Assembly: GCF_014648915.1 (NCBI RefSeq)
Contig: NZ_BMSA01000008.1
Span: forward strand, 1-64,000
DNA length: 64,000 nt
Reading direction: 5' to 3'
DNA from: Streptomyces phaeofaciens
GTDB taxonomy: Bacteria; Actinomycetota; Actinomycetes; Streptomycetales; Streptomycetaceae
Shown here: positions 33,476-41,818 of the stretch, in pieces
Layout: every line of letters starts with the position of its first letter
Position numbering within the stretch: the first letter of the stretch is position 1
Notes under the pieces: model-generated
What the model was told of the DNA's origin: nothing
Seen by the model: the letters and a program-made list of their open reading frames with translations, nothing else
Databases searched by the model: none
Made by a program: the position numbers and the translations under genes

Positions 33476-36400
33476 TCAGAGCGAGCCGCCCTCGTCCGGG
33501 CTCTCGGGCAGGATGTGCGACGCGGCGGGCCCCGCCCACTGCGAGCCGTCCCGCCAGGCCAGTCCGACGCTGAACGCCCGGTCGGCGGCCTCTGCAGCCC
33601 AGGACTGCCCCGGCTGCTCGGGGAGTACGACCACCAGGTACTCGGCGGGCCCCTGGGGATGGAGGCAGGAAGCCTCCAGCAGGTGCAGGGCAGCCTCACG
33701 GATCCGCTCGTACTCCGGGGCGCCCTCGCCCAGCACGTCGAAGAGCGTGATGCCGTCGGGGCCGTGCGTCCAGGCGTCGACGTATGCGCTGTCGCCCACC
33801 TCGTCGAATCCGTCGTAGAGGTCGGCAAGCAGTCGGTGTCGCAGGCTTTCGTGGGCACGGTGCGAACGAGCCCTCCGCTCGCGTGCGGCGACCGTGCCGG
33901 CCAGGCCCGGTTCGCCCGTCGCAGCCGTGACGGCGCTCTTGGAATCGCCGTCATCACTGGTCGTCGGCATGTCGTCCCTTTCATGTGGGGGCTCACCTTC
34001 GCGTACCGGCTCGCCCTCAGGTTCGGGTTCGTCGGTCTGTGATGTGGTGAAGCCCCGGTAGATCTCGGTGCCGGGTCTGCGGACCGTCGTCAGCACCCGG
34101 CCGTCGGACCGCAGCCACCACTGGCCGTGCTCCCCCTCGACGACCAGGCGTTCCCCCACCCACTCGATGCGGCCCGTCACCAGGTCGGACTCGAGGTCCT
34201 CCCGCAGCCGCCGGACGAACTCCTGGTCGGGCAGCTGCGAGCACTGGGCGAGACGCTCGAACGTGACGCCGGCCCCCACGGTGACGTACAGGTCCGGGAC
34301 GCTCAGTGCGCGCACCGCGGTGTTGTCGGCCAGGCCGGGACCGGCCTCGGGCTCCGGCGCGGTGAGTGCGGACCTCCGTGCGCCACGCGCTTGATGTCCG
34401 ACCCGAGAGGGCACTCCCGCGGCTACCTGCGCGTAGCTGCGCTCGGGATGAGCCGTGAGGTACGCGGTCACAGCGCGTGCGTCGGCGTCCAGCACGAGGC
34501 GGTAGCCCTCCAGGTCCAGGAGCCACCCGCCGCCGGTGCGGAGGTGGCGGCCCTCGGACAGGAAGGGGGCCAGCATCGCGTGGAGTTCGACCGCGGCTTC
34601 ACCGAGGTTGCCCCGATGCCGGACCACGAAGGCACCGCAGGCGGCCGACGTGATGCGGATGTCGGAAATGCGCTCGGGCGACAGTTCCAGCCGGGCCTCG
34701 GTCACCCCTTCCCTGGGGAATCCGAAGTAGCCGCTCCCGCCCAAGGAGGCGGGCTCCGCGGTGCGGAACCCGGCACAGCCCGGATTCCGGCACCAGCCGT
34801 CCGGCTGCCGTGTCTCGTTCCCGCACCGGGTCCCGTCCGCCCGATAGCGGGTGCACAGCCCGGATCCACCGTGTGGGCTCTTCCGCCGGCCCACTTGAGC
34901 CATGAACTGCCTGGGGGTGGGCACCGGGTTCCCCGGCCCGCCGATCCACCCAGGCAGCGGTTGCTGATGAACCACCGTCAGGGACTGGGTGCATCGGGTG
35001 AGCGCCACGTACAGGTAACGCGGTCCGGCCACGCCGTCCACGGCGATCGCGGCGGGTTCGACCACGACGACATGGTCGAATTCCAGGCCCTTGGCCTCCC
35101 CGGCGGTGAGCACCGACACGGATCCCGGATCGGGGACGGCTCCGGCCACGGCTTCCTTCCAACGCGCCGCCTGCGGGATGATCACTGCGGTCGTACGGCC
35201 GACCGCGGCGCCGTCCGGCCCCGAGGCGAGAGCGACGGCGTGCTCGGCGGCCCGCTGTGCCGGGTCGCCACCCTCAAGGACGACCACGGCAGTACCCGTC
35301 CGCCGCACGGAGTCGGGCAGGCCGACTCCGGGAGCGCAGTGTGTGCCGAGGGGCCGCACGTAGTCCATGACCTCACCGGGCACCCGGAAGCCGGTCAGCA
35401 GCTCGGCCACCCGCCAGCTGCCCCGGCCGGTGAGGGTCGTGCCGAGTTCCTCCCAGTCCTGATAGGAAAAGGGACCGGTCGCCTGGGCAAGGTCCCCCAG
35501 GATGGTCATGGAGCCGCTGGGGCAGCGGCGGGCGAGAGCCCTCGCCTGCATGGGCGTGAGGTCCTGTGCCTCGTCAACCACGACATGCCCGTAGGTCCGC
35601 TCGGGCCGCCCGGACAACAGGAACTCCAGCTCGTCCAGGCAGACCTTGTCGTCGAGACTCTCCTCGGCCCCGGACCGGGCAGGTGCGGTTCCCTCTCGAT
35701 GAGCGACGAGGACCGTCTGCTCTTCTGGGCTGAGGACGCCGTCCGCCGCGGCGGCCAGCGCGCCGGCGCCGCCAAACAGACGACGCAGCACGTCGCGCGC
35801 CGACAGCTCGGGGGCGATGCGCCGCATCAGGCGCGTGACGGGACGCAGTTGACGGATGGCGGAGAAGTAGTCGCTGTCGGCGGGGCCCGGCAGCAGGCCC
35901 ACGTACGTCTCGGTGAGGTGCTGTACGAGCTGTCGGACGCAGCCCTCCCGACGTACCTGGTAGGGACTGTCACCGGAGAGGGCGGCGGCCGCGATGTCGG
36001 CGAGTTCCGCGACGGGCACCTCGACTTCCCGACGCCGGAGCTCGAAGGTGAACACCGGCCCACCGACGAGGGCTTCGAGCCGCTCGGCCGTGACGGTGGT
36101 GAAGTTGTCGACGGCTCGTCGCAGGACACGGCTCATCCGCGCGTCGCCCTTGAGGACGGCGACGTGGTGGGGATCACGGCTGGCGGTGCCGTCCGACCAC
36201 AACGCGGGCAGGTCGAGCATGGTCACGCCGTTGCTGCCCAGTTCCACGAGGGCACTCGCCGCGTACTCCAGGAAGTCGCGGCTGGGCCCGAGCACCAGGA
36301 CGTCGTCGGCGGCCATGTGCCGGTTGTCCAGGAGCCAGCTCACCCGATGCAGACCCACGGCCGTCTTGCCGGTGCCGGGCCCGCCCTGGACGATCAGCAC

Positions 36401-37096
36401 CCCGCCGGGCCGCTCGGTCACCAGCCGGAGCTGGTCACGCTGGATCGTCTCGACGATGTCGTGCATGGCACCGTCACGCCCACGGTCGAGCTCGTCGAGC
36501 AGCGGGTCGCTCCACTCGGGTTCGGTGGACGGACCCGGGACGTCTTCGGCCCGGGCGAACTCGTGGAGCGTGTCGGACTTGCTCAGGGTTTCGGACTCGT
36601 TCGAGCGATCGGGCTCTTGGACGCTGTGAGGCCGTTGTCCGCTCCCGCCGCCGACGCCACTGTCATTACCGTGCAGGTCGAAGTAACGTCTGACAACGCG
36701 CTCGTCGCAGACGATCTGGCGCAGCAGGCGCACTTCCCCCGGCTCCTGCTCACTGCTCAGTCGCCATGCGACCGCGGCCGGGGCGCTCCAGGAGACGACA
36801 GCAGGATTGCGTTCCGCGTCGAACACCGCGCGTCGGCCGATGTAGAACGTCTCGGTGCCGGCGCCTTCGTCCACGTCGGCCCTCATGAACACAAGGGAGT
36901 TCCTGCCGAGGTCGAGGCTCTTCAGCTCCCGCTGCCAGGCACGGTTGGCGTCGATGGCGTCCTTGCCGCTGGCGGAGGCCGCCATCTCCTTGAGCTCGGC
37001 GGCCTCGCGTCGGGTGTGTTCCAGACATCGGTAGGCATGGTCGACGGCTCGCTGTTCCATGGCAACAACATCCGCCCGACGTGCGCGCTTCGCCAT
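33476..37096 (-). CDS. HelD-like RNA polymerase-associated ATPase with long C-terminal extension
   Basis: The protein is 1,206 residues from the ATG at 37096. Residues 1-160 match the HelD N-terminus: a helical arm (EQRAVDHAYRCLEHTRREAAEL), NSLVFMRADVDEG, TFYIGRRAVFDAE and SWSAPAA. The motor follows: DIVETIQRDQLRLV (Q-motif), IVQGGPGTGKTAVGLHRV (Walker A, about residue 237), VVVDEAQDLTPMQ (Walker B, about 507) and YLYVALTRCTQSL (motif VI). HelD/HelR proteins strip stalled RNA polymerase, and HelR gives rifamycin resistance. This protein is about 450 residues longer, with a Cys cluster (CTRYRADGTRCGNETRQ then WCRNPGC) near 745-775. First gene of the chaperone-RNase operon. Confidence 0.78.
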   Translation of the reverse strand: MAKRARRADVVAMEQRAVDHAYRCLEHTRREAAELKEMAASASGKDAIDANRAWQRELKSLDLGRNSLVFMRADVDEGAGTETFYIGRRAVFDAERNPAVVSWSAPAAVAWRLSSEQEPGEVRLLRQIVCDERVVRRYFDLHGNDSGVGGGSGQRPHSVQEPDRSNESETLSKSDTLHEFARAEDVPGPSTEPEWSDPLLDELDRGRDGAMHDIVETIQRDQLRLVTERPGGVLIVQGGPGTGKTAVGLHRVSWLLDNRHMAADDVLVLGPSRDFLEYAASALVELGSNGVTMLDLPALWSDGTASRDPHHVAVLKGDARMSRVLRRAVDNFTTVTAERLEALVGGPVFTFELRRREVEVPVAELADIAAAALSGDSPYQVRREGCVRQLVQHLTETYVGLLPGPADSDYFSAIRQLRPVTRLMRRIAPELSARDVLRRLFGGAGALAAAADGVLSPEEQTVLVAHREGTAPARSGAEESLDDKVCLDELEFLLSGRPERTYGHVVVDEAQDLTPMQARALARRCPSGSMTILGDLAQATGPFSYQDWEELGTTLTGRGSWRVAELLTGFRVPGEVMDYVRPLGTHCAPGVGLPDSVRRTGTAVVVLEGGDPAQRAAEHAVALASGPDGAAVGRTTAVIIPQAARWKEAVAGAVPDPGSVSVLTAGEAKGLEFDHVVVVEPAAIAVDGVAGPRYLYVALTRCTQSLTVVHQQPLPGWIGGPGNPVPTPRQFMAQVGRRKSPHGGSGLCTRYRADGTRCGNETRQPDGWCRNPGCAGFRTAEPASLGGSGYFGFPREGVTEARLELSPERISDIRITSAACGAFVVRHRGNLGEAAVELHAMLAPFLSEGRHLRTGGGWLLDLEGYRLVLDADARAVTAYLTAHPERSYAQVAAGVPSRVGHQARGARRSALTAPEPEAGPGLADNTAVRALSVPDLYVTVGAGVTFERLAQCSQLPDQEFVRRLREDLESDLVTGRIEWVGERLVVEGEHGQWWLRSDGRVLTTVRRPGTEIYRGFTTSQTDEPEPEGEPVREGEPPHERDDMPTTSDDGDSKSAVTAATGEPGLAGTVAARERRARSHRAHESLRHRLLADLYDGFDEVGDSAYVDAWTHGPDGITLFDVLGEGAPEYERIREAALHLLEASCLHPQGPAEYLVVVLPEQPGQSWAAEAADRAFSVGLAWRDGSQWAGPAASHILPESPDEGGSL

Positions 37097-37231
37097 GCTG
37101 TCCGTTCTGCCCTTCTCCTGCGGTTGTACTGCGCCGTTTCCGGAAAAGACCACGGGCGTCCGCGCATTCTTCGACTTCACGGACGCCCCTCTGGTTGCTG
37201 TGATGTTCGTCACTTCACGCAACGCGGAGAG

Positions 37232-37801
37232 TCAGCCGACCCTCTTCCACTCCTCGCACCGGTTGGTCTTGAAGTACTCCCCCTGGTTGAGCGTCACCCG
37301 CCCCGGCCCCTCCAGGTTGTTGTTGGCGATGATCGAGCCGAACTCACCGCTGGCGTCCTCGGCCCGCTCCCAGTAGCAGCCGAACTCGCCCTCGGCTCCG
37401 GCCGTCTTGTACGTCCCGGGCTTGACGTCCTCACCGACGAGGTACTCGCCCTCGCCCGAGAAGGTGGTCGCGGGGCCGGCCGGTTCGGCCTTCTTGGGCT
37501 TGGCGGTGACGGTTTCGGTGACCGTGGGGGCGGGGGCCGCCTCGCCCGGCGCCGTCGCGGTGACGGTCACCGTCGGCCGGGGGCCGGCCTTCGCGTCGGT
37601 GGTGTCGCCGGCCGCCTGCTCGCCGCCGCCGGAGCCGATCCCGACGCCGACGAACAGGGCGACGACCGCGGTGGCGCCGTACTTGATCCGCTGCTTGCGG
37701 CGGGACGTCGGCTTGCCAGGGGTGGGCGGAACCGGCGGCGTGGGGCCCCAGACGCCCTGGGGAACGGGACCGGGCTGCGTGGCGGGGTTCGGGGTGGTCA
37801 T
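37232..37801 (-). CDS. Single-pass membrane protein with extracytoplasmic Cys-containing domain
   Basis: The protein is 189 residues. A Pro-rich cytoplasmic N-terminus with RRKQR is followed by a membrane segment (about residues 40-58), a Thr/Ala/Pro-rich stalk, and a C-terminal domain. This domain begins GEYLVGEDVKPGTYKTAG, then has CYWERAEDASGEFGSI and ends in RCEEWKRVG. The two cysteines may form a disulphide outside the cell. Proteins with this PGTY..CYWER domain are common in Streptomyces and phage-linked loci, with unknown role. It precedes the HelD-like gene by 135 nt in the same direction and may or may not belong to that operon. Confidence 0.65.
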   Translation of the reverse strand: MTTPNPATQPGPVPQGVWGPTPPVPPTPGKPTSRRKQRIKYGATAVVALFVGVGIGSGGGEQAAGDTTDAKAGPRPTVTVTATAPGEAAPAPTVTETVTAKPKKAEPAGPATTFSGEGEYLVGEDVKPGTYKTAGAEGEFGCYWERAEDASGEFGSIIANNNLEGPGRVTLNQGEYFKTNRCEEWKRVG

Positions 37802-37949
37802 GGAGTGCTCCGTTTCTGTGTCGTCCGGCCGGCCGGTGGTCCGGGCGGCAGGTCGGCGAGTTGGTGTGGGTGGGTTCGTTCGTCGCCGGGGCTGCCCGCC
37901 TGAGCGGGCGCGCCTCTCGGTGCGCCGCCCGGGCGGCGCGGCAGCCGGC

Positions 37950-39182
37950 TCAGACCCTCAGGCCGCGGATCTTCCGTCCGGTCTCGGTGGCCGGGTAGAG
38001 GACGGCGTCGGCGACGCGGCCGCCGGAGTCCTTGACGCCGCCGCTGAAGTTGAGGCGGCCGGAGGTGCCGGCCTTGGCGGCGACACCGTCCCAGTAGGCC
38101 GCCTCGCGCTCCCAGCGGATGCCGTCGAGCAGGCGGTCCAGCTCGTCGGCGCCGATGCGGGAGGCGGCTTCGCTCCACGGCATGGCGTGGTGGGCGGCGA
38201 TGCCCACGCCCGCGAGGACGGCGGGCGCCGTGAGGGCGCTGCGCGCGGCGAAGGCGGGGAACCGCTCGGAGATCAGCCGCGCCAGCAGCGGTACGACGAC
38301 GGCCTCGGCCTCCGCGGCCGTCACCCCGGCGGGCAGCTCGTCCTCGTGCACCGGCTCGGCGGAGCGGGCGAGGCCCCTCCTGCCGTAGAGGGTGCTGACG
38401 ACGAGGGCACGCAGCGCGGAGAGGGTGACCACTTCACGGTCGGCCGCCGACACCTGCCGCTTGCTGGAATTGACCAGCCGGCCGAACGGTACTCGCTGCC
38501 CGTCGAGGTCGACCTTCACCGAGTCGGCGACCAGGTGCGCGAGCCGGGTGCCGAAGTCCCGCTGGTCCATGGACATGGCCAGGTTCTTGGCGACGGTCAC
38601 GCCCTGGACGTTGCGGTCGTAGAAGATCTGCCGTGCGTCCGCCGCCGTGATGTCGACGTACAGCTCGAAGGGGACGCGCACGCGGGAGAGCTCGGGGTAC
38701 GTCAGGCCGTACCGCTCGGGGTCGTCGTACAGGTCGTGCCAGGCGGTGGTCTGGGTCTCGCCGTCGATGGCGACGACCATCGTGCCCGGCGCGACGGTGA
38801 GACTGCGCAGGCCGCTGCCCGGTACGAGTTCGTCGCTGATCGCGGCGAGCGGTCCGGCGTGCCAGAGGGTGATCGGCGGCGTGGACCAGGCGGCGCCCAG
38901 CTCGCCCTTGAGGCCGGCGGCGATGTATTCGGCGTACGGCCCGACGTTCCTGCCCTTCTGCGAGGACTTCAGAGTCCGCTGCACGGTCGCCCGCAGCTCG
39001 GCATGGCGGCGCACCAGCCCGGAGGCCGCCTTCAGTTTCCTCGGGTCCTCCTCGGCACGCGGCGACGGAACGAGCTGGACGAGCGTGGGCACGGACATCG
39101 TCCCCACGACGGCGTCGTCGCGGAACGGCATGACGGTGAGCTGGGTCCCCTCGATGACGCCGGTCGGCATGGTGAGGCGCAC
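37950..39182 (-). CDS. DndB/DGQHR-like protein
   Basis: The protein is 410 residues; the GTG at 39182 is preceded by GGGGGAG. The central segment TMVVAIDGETQTTAWHDLYD corresponds to the DGQHR motif of the DndB family, here DGETQ. It is followed by FELYVDITAADARQIFYDRN and TVAKNLAMSMDQRDFGTRL, the usual positions of the second and third conserved blocks. DndB regulates DNA phosphorothioation operons, and DGQHR relatives sit in many defence loci. No dndCDE genes are in the window. It is divergent from an N-6 DNA methylase gene, suggesting a control role over that locus. Confidence 0.65.
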   Translation of the reverse strand: MRLTMPTGVIEGTQLTVMPFRDDAVVGTMSVPTLVQLVPSPRAEEDPRKLKAASGLVRRHAELRATVQRTLKSSQKGRNVGPYAEYIAAGLKGELGAAWSTPPITLWHAGPLAAISDELVPGSGLRSLTVAPGTMVVAIDGETQTTAWHDLYDDPERYGLTYPELSRVRVPFELYVDITAADARQIFYDRNVQGVTVAKNLAMSMDQRDFGTRLAHLVADSVKVDLDGQRVPFGRLVNSSKRQVSAADREVVTLSALRALVVSTLYGRRGLARSAEPVHEDELPAGVTAAEAEAVVVPLLARLISERFPAFAARSALTAPAVLAGVGIAAHHAMPWSEAASRIGADELDRLLDGIRWEREAAYWDGVAAKAGTSGRLNFSGGVKDSGGRVADAVLYPATETGRKIRGLRV

Positions 39183-39372
39183 GGAAACTCCCCCCGGAGT
39201 GGTCTGGTCGGACTCGGCACGGTGCTCGCGGCGGTGTCGCCCGGCGCACCGGTGGATGTGCGCCGGAGCGGCGCGGCATGACGGCATGGCCCGGCGATCG
39301 GCCCGTCGGACGCCGCTTCCCAGCGGAAGCATTCACAGATAAGCACAGAGCTGAAAGCATCGTCAATCAGCC

Positions 39373-39400
39373 TTGCAGGCTTGACGAGTGCTGTAGGTTG
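39373..39400 (+). promoter_or_regulatory. Candidate promoter of the N-6 DNA methylase gene
   Basis: TTGCAG (39373-39378) and TAGGTT (39395-39400) are spaced by 16 nt in an AT-richer patch of the divergent region. Two TTGACG words 20 nt apart (39381 and 39401) lie over the expected start point and may be regulatory repeats. Confidence 0.35.
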
Positions 39401-39433
39401 TTGACGTCCGCTAGCGAGAGGCCCCGACCCGCC

Positions 39434-41623
39434 ATGCCCCAGACATCCGCCCAGGTGACCGCCGCCGAGATCTCCCGCATCGCGGGGGTCACGCGGGCCA
39501 CGGTCAGCAACTGGCGTCGCCGGCACGACGACTTCCCGGCGCCGTCCGGGGGCACGGACAGCAGCCCGCTGTACGACCTGGAGTCGGTACGCGCCTGGCT
39601 CGCCTCACGCGGCCACACCTCGGCGGCGAGCCCGTCGGAGGAACTGCGCACGACCCTGCGCCTGCATGGTCAGGGCGCCAGCGGCACATCGGACCTGCTG
39701 CTCCTCGTGCTGGCGGCGGCGGCCCTCCCACCGGAGGAGCTGACGGCGGCCACGGGGTTGCCGGACGCGGACCTCGTCGCCCGCGCGCAGCGCGAGGCGA
39801 CCGCCGCTGCCGACACCGTGCCGGCCGCGGACGCGGTGCGTTTCGCGGCCGGTGACGCGGCGGTGCTGCGGGCGCTGTACACGTGTGTACGCGACGAGGG
39901 GGGCCAGGCCGCGCTGGGCGTGCTGGCGGAGCGGGAGCTGGAGGACAGTGCCGCGTCCGGCGCGTACACGACTCCCGCACCGCTCGCTGACCTGGTCGCC
40001 CGCCTCGTCCCCGGTTCCCCTGCCGGTGTCCTCGATCCGGCCTGTGGCAGCGGCACCCTCCTGGCGGCCGCCGCCCGCCGGGGAGCGCGCGAGCTGTACG
40101 GCCAGGACCTGCTTCCCGTGCAGGCCCGCCGCAGCGCGGTGAGCCTGATGCTGACGACTCCGGAGGCGACGGTCACCGTCCGCGCCGCCGACAGCCTCCG
40201 CGCGGACGCCTTCCCCGGTCTGCTCGTCGACGCTGTGCTGTGCAGCCCGCCGTTCGGCGTCCGCGACTGGGGCCACGACGAGCTCGTCTACGACCCCCGC
40301 TGGGCGTACGGCGTGCCTCCGCGCGCGGAGTCGGAGCTGGCGTGGGTGCAGCACGCGCTCGCCCACCTGACGCCCGGCGGTCATGCGGCGCTGCTCCTGC
40401 CGCCTGCCATGGCCGGCCGCGCGTCGGGCCGCCGCATCCGGGCGGAGCTGGTGCGCAGCGGTGCCCTGCGCGCGGTGATCGCCCTGCCGACCGGCGCGGC
40501 GGTCCCCCTCCACGTCGGCCTCCAGATCTGGGTGCTGCAACGGCCCGAGCCGGGCGGCCCGGAGCGCAAGTCGGTCCTGTTCGTGGACACGGCGGCGGAG
40601 GCGCAGGGGCCAGGGGGGCGCGAGGGTACGGCGGTGCCCGCACGCACGCGGGGCGGGAGCCGGTCCGCCACCCTGGACTGGGAGGGGATCACCGCGCGGG
40701 CCCTGGGTGCGTGGCGGGCGTTCACGGAGAGCCCGGACACGTTCGAGGGCGAGCCCGGTGTCGCACATGCGGCGGGTGTCGTGGACCTGCTGGACGACAT
40801 GGTGGACCTGACCCCGGCACGGCTCGTACGGGCCTCACGGGCGGAGATCGACCCGGCGGAACTGTCCGCGGAGGTCGACGCCACCCGCCTGAACCTCGTC
40901 AGGGCCGCGAAGTCCCTCACGCGGACAGCCGGCCACGAGGCCTGGAGCGCCGCGGGTGCCTCGCCCCGCGAGTGGCGCACGGCGACGGCGTCCGACCTGA
41001 TGCGCGGCGGGGCGCTCACCCTGCTGCGCCCCTTGCCGGAGACCGTGCGGACCCGCGCGCAGGTCGCGAGGGGCGAAACCGGCGAGGACGGGAAGCCCGA
41101 GACACGGCCGGTCCTCACCAACGGGGACATCGCGTCCGGGTCGGGCCCCACGGGAACCCCGGCGGGGCCGCACGACGACACCGCACCCGTGATCGCCGTC
41201 GGGGACGTCCTCGTGCGGGCGGTGGCGAGCGGCGACGGCCCCATGGCACGGGTGGCGGGCGAGGAGGACGCCGGGGCGCTGCTCGGCAACGTCCACCTCT
41301 TCCGGCCCGACCCGGCCCGCCTGGACCCGTGGTTCCTCGCAGGCTTCCTGGGCTCGGAGGAGAACATCGCGGGCGCGTCGACGGGCAGCACGGTTCTGAC
41401 CGTCAGCCCGGGCCGGCTGCGCGTGCCCCTGCTGCCGCTGGAGGAACAGCGGCGGTACGGGGAGGCGTTCCGGCACGTGCACGACCTCCGGGCGGAGGCC
41501 CGGCGGGCGACACGGCTGGCGGAGGACACGGCACGGCTGCTGGCGGGAGGGCTGACCGGGGGGCAGTTGCTGCCGTCGCGGGAGGCGACCTCACGTCCGC
41601 CGAGCGGCCACCCATCCCGCTAA
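39434..41623 (+). CDS. N-6 DNA methylase (HsdM-like with fused specificity-like C-terminus)
   Basis: The protein is 729 residues. It begins with a helix-turn-helix (AAEISRIAGVTRATVSNWRRR). The methyltransferase core has the SAM loop DPACGSGTLLAAAARR at about residue 200, then catalytic motif IV as CSPPFGVRDW (about 270) in place of NPPF. The last 250 residues contain GDVLVRAVAS and VPLLPLEEQRRYGEAFRHV, resembling the end of type I specificity subunits. It thus may choose its own target for adenine methylation. No HsdR is adjacent. It is followed by a protein kinase gene and is divergent from the DndB-like gene, an arrangement I have seen often in Streptomyces. Confidence 0.8.
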   Translation: MPQTSAQVTAAEISRIAGVTRATVSNWRRRHDDFPAPSGGTDSSPLYDLESVRAWLASRGHTSAASPSEELRTTLRLHGQGASGTSDLLLLVLAAAALPPEELTAATGLPDADLVARAQREATAAADTVPAADAVRFAAGDAAVLRALYTCVRDEGGQAALGVLAERELEDSAASGAYTTPAPLADLVARLVPGSPAGVLDPACGSGTLLAAAARRGARELYGQDLLPVQARRSAVSLMLTTPEATVTVRAADSLRADAFPGLLVDAVLCSPPFGVRDWGHDELVYDPRWAYGVPPRAESELAWVQHALAHLTPGGHAALLLPPAMAGRASGRRIRAELVRSGALRAVIALPTGAAVPLHVGLQIWVLQRPEPGGPERKSVLFVDTAAEAQGPGGREGTAVPARTRGGSRSATLDWEGITARALGAWRAFTESPDTFEGEPGVAHAAGVVDLLDDMVDLTPARLVRASRAEIDPAELSAEVDATRLNLVRAAKSLTRTAGHEAWSAAGASPREWRTATASDLMRGGALTLLRPLPETVRTRAQVARGETGEDGKPETRPVLTNGDIASGSGPTGTPAGPHDDTAPVIAVGDVLVRAVASGDGPMARVAGEEDAGALLGNVHLFRPDPARLDPWFLAGFLGSEENIAGASTGSTVLTVSPGRLRVPLLPLEEQRRYGEAFRHVHDLRAEARRATRLAEDTARLLAGGLTGGQLLPSREATSRPPSGHPSR

Positions 41624-41818
41624 GCGGTGCATCGTCGCCAGGACCACTCTCACGCCCGCCACGCCCGGTCGGAACTCTTCACCAGTTCTCCACCCGGAGA
41701 GGTTGACATCTCCGTTCCGCAATCCCCGTCCCCGCCCACGAGTGCATCCACTACCGTGTCTCCAGGCGCGCATCGCGGCTGATCAGACGCCCGCCACGAC
41801 CGAATTTCGAGGACACAC

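Noticed and set aside
33476..37096. UvrD/Rep-type DNA helicase
   Set aside because: The N-terminal 160 residues (YIGR, SAPAA) and the MHDIVETIQRDQ motif before Walker A are those of HelD, not UvrD.
37950..39182. DNA phosphorothioation (dnd) locus
   Set aside because: Only a DndB-like protein is present; DndA, DndC, DndD and DndE are absent.
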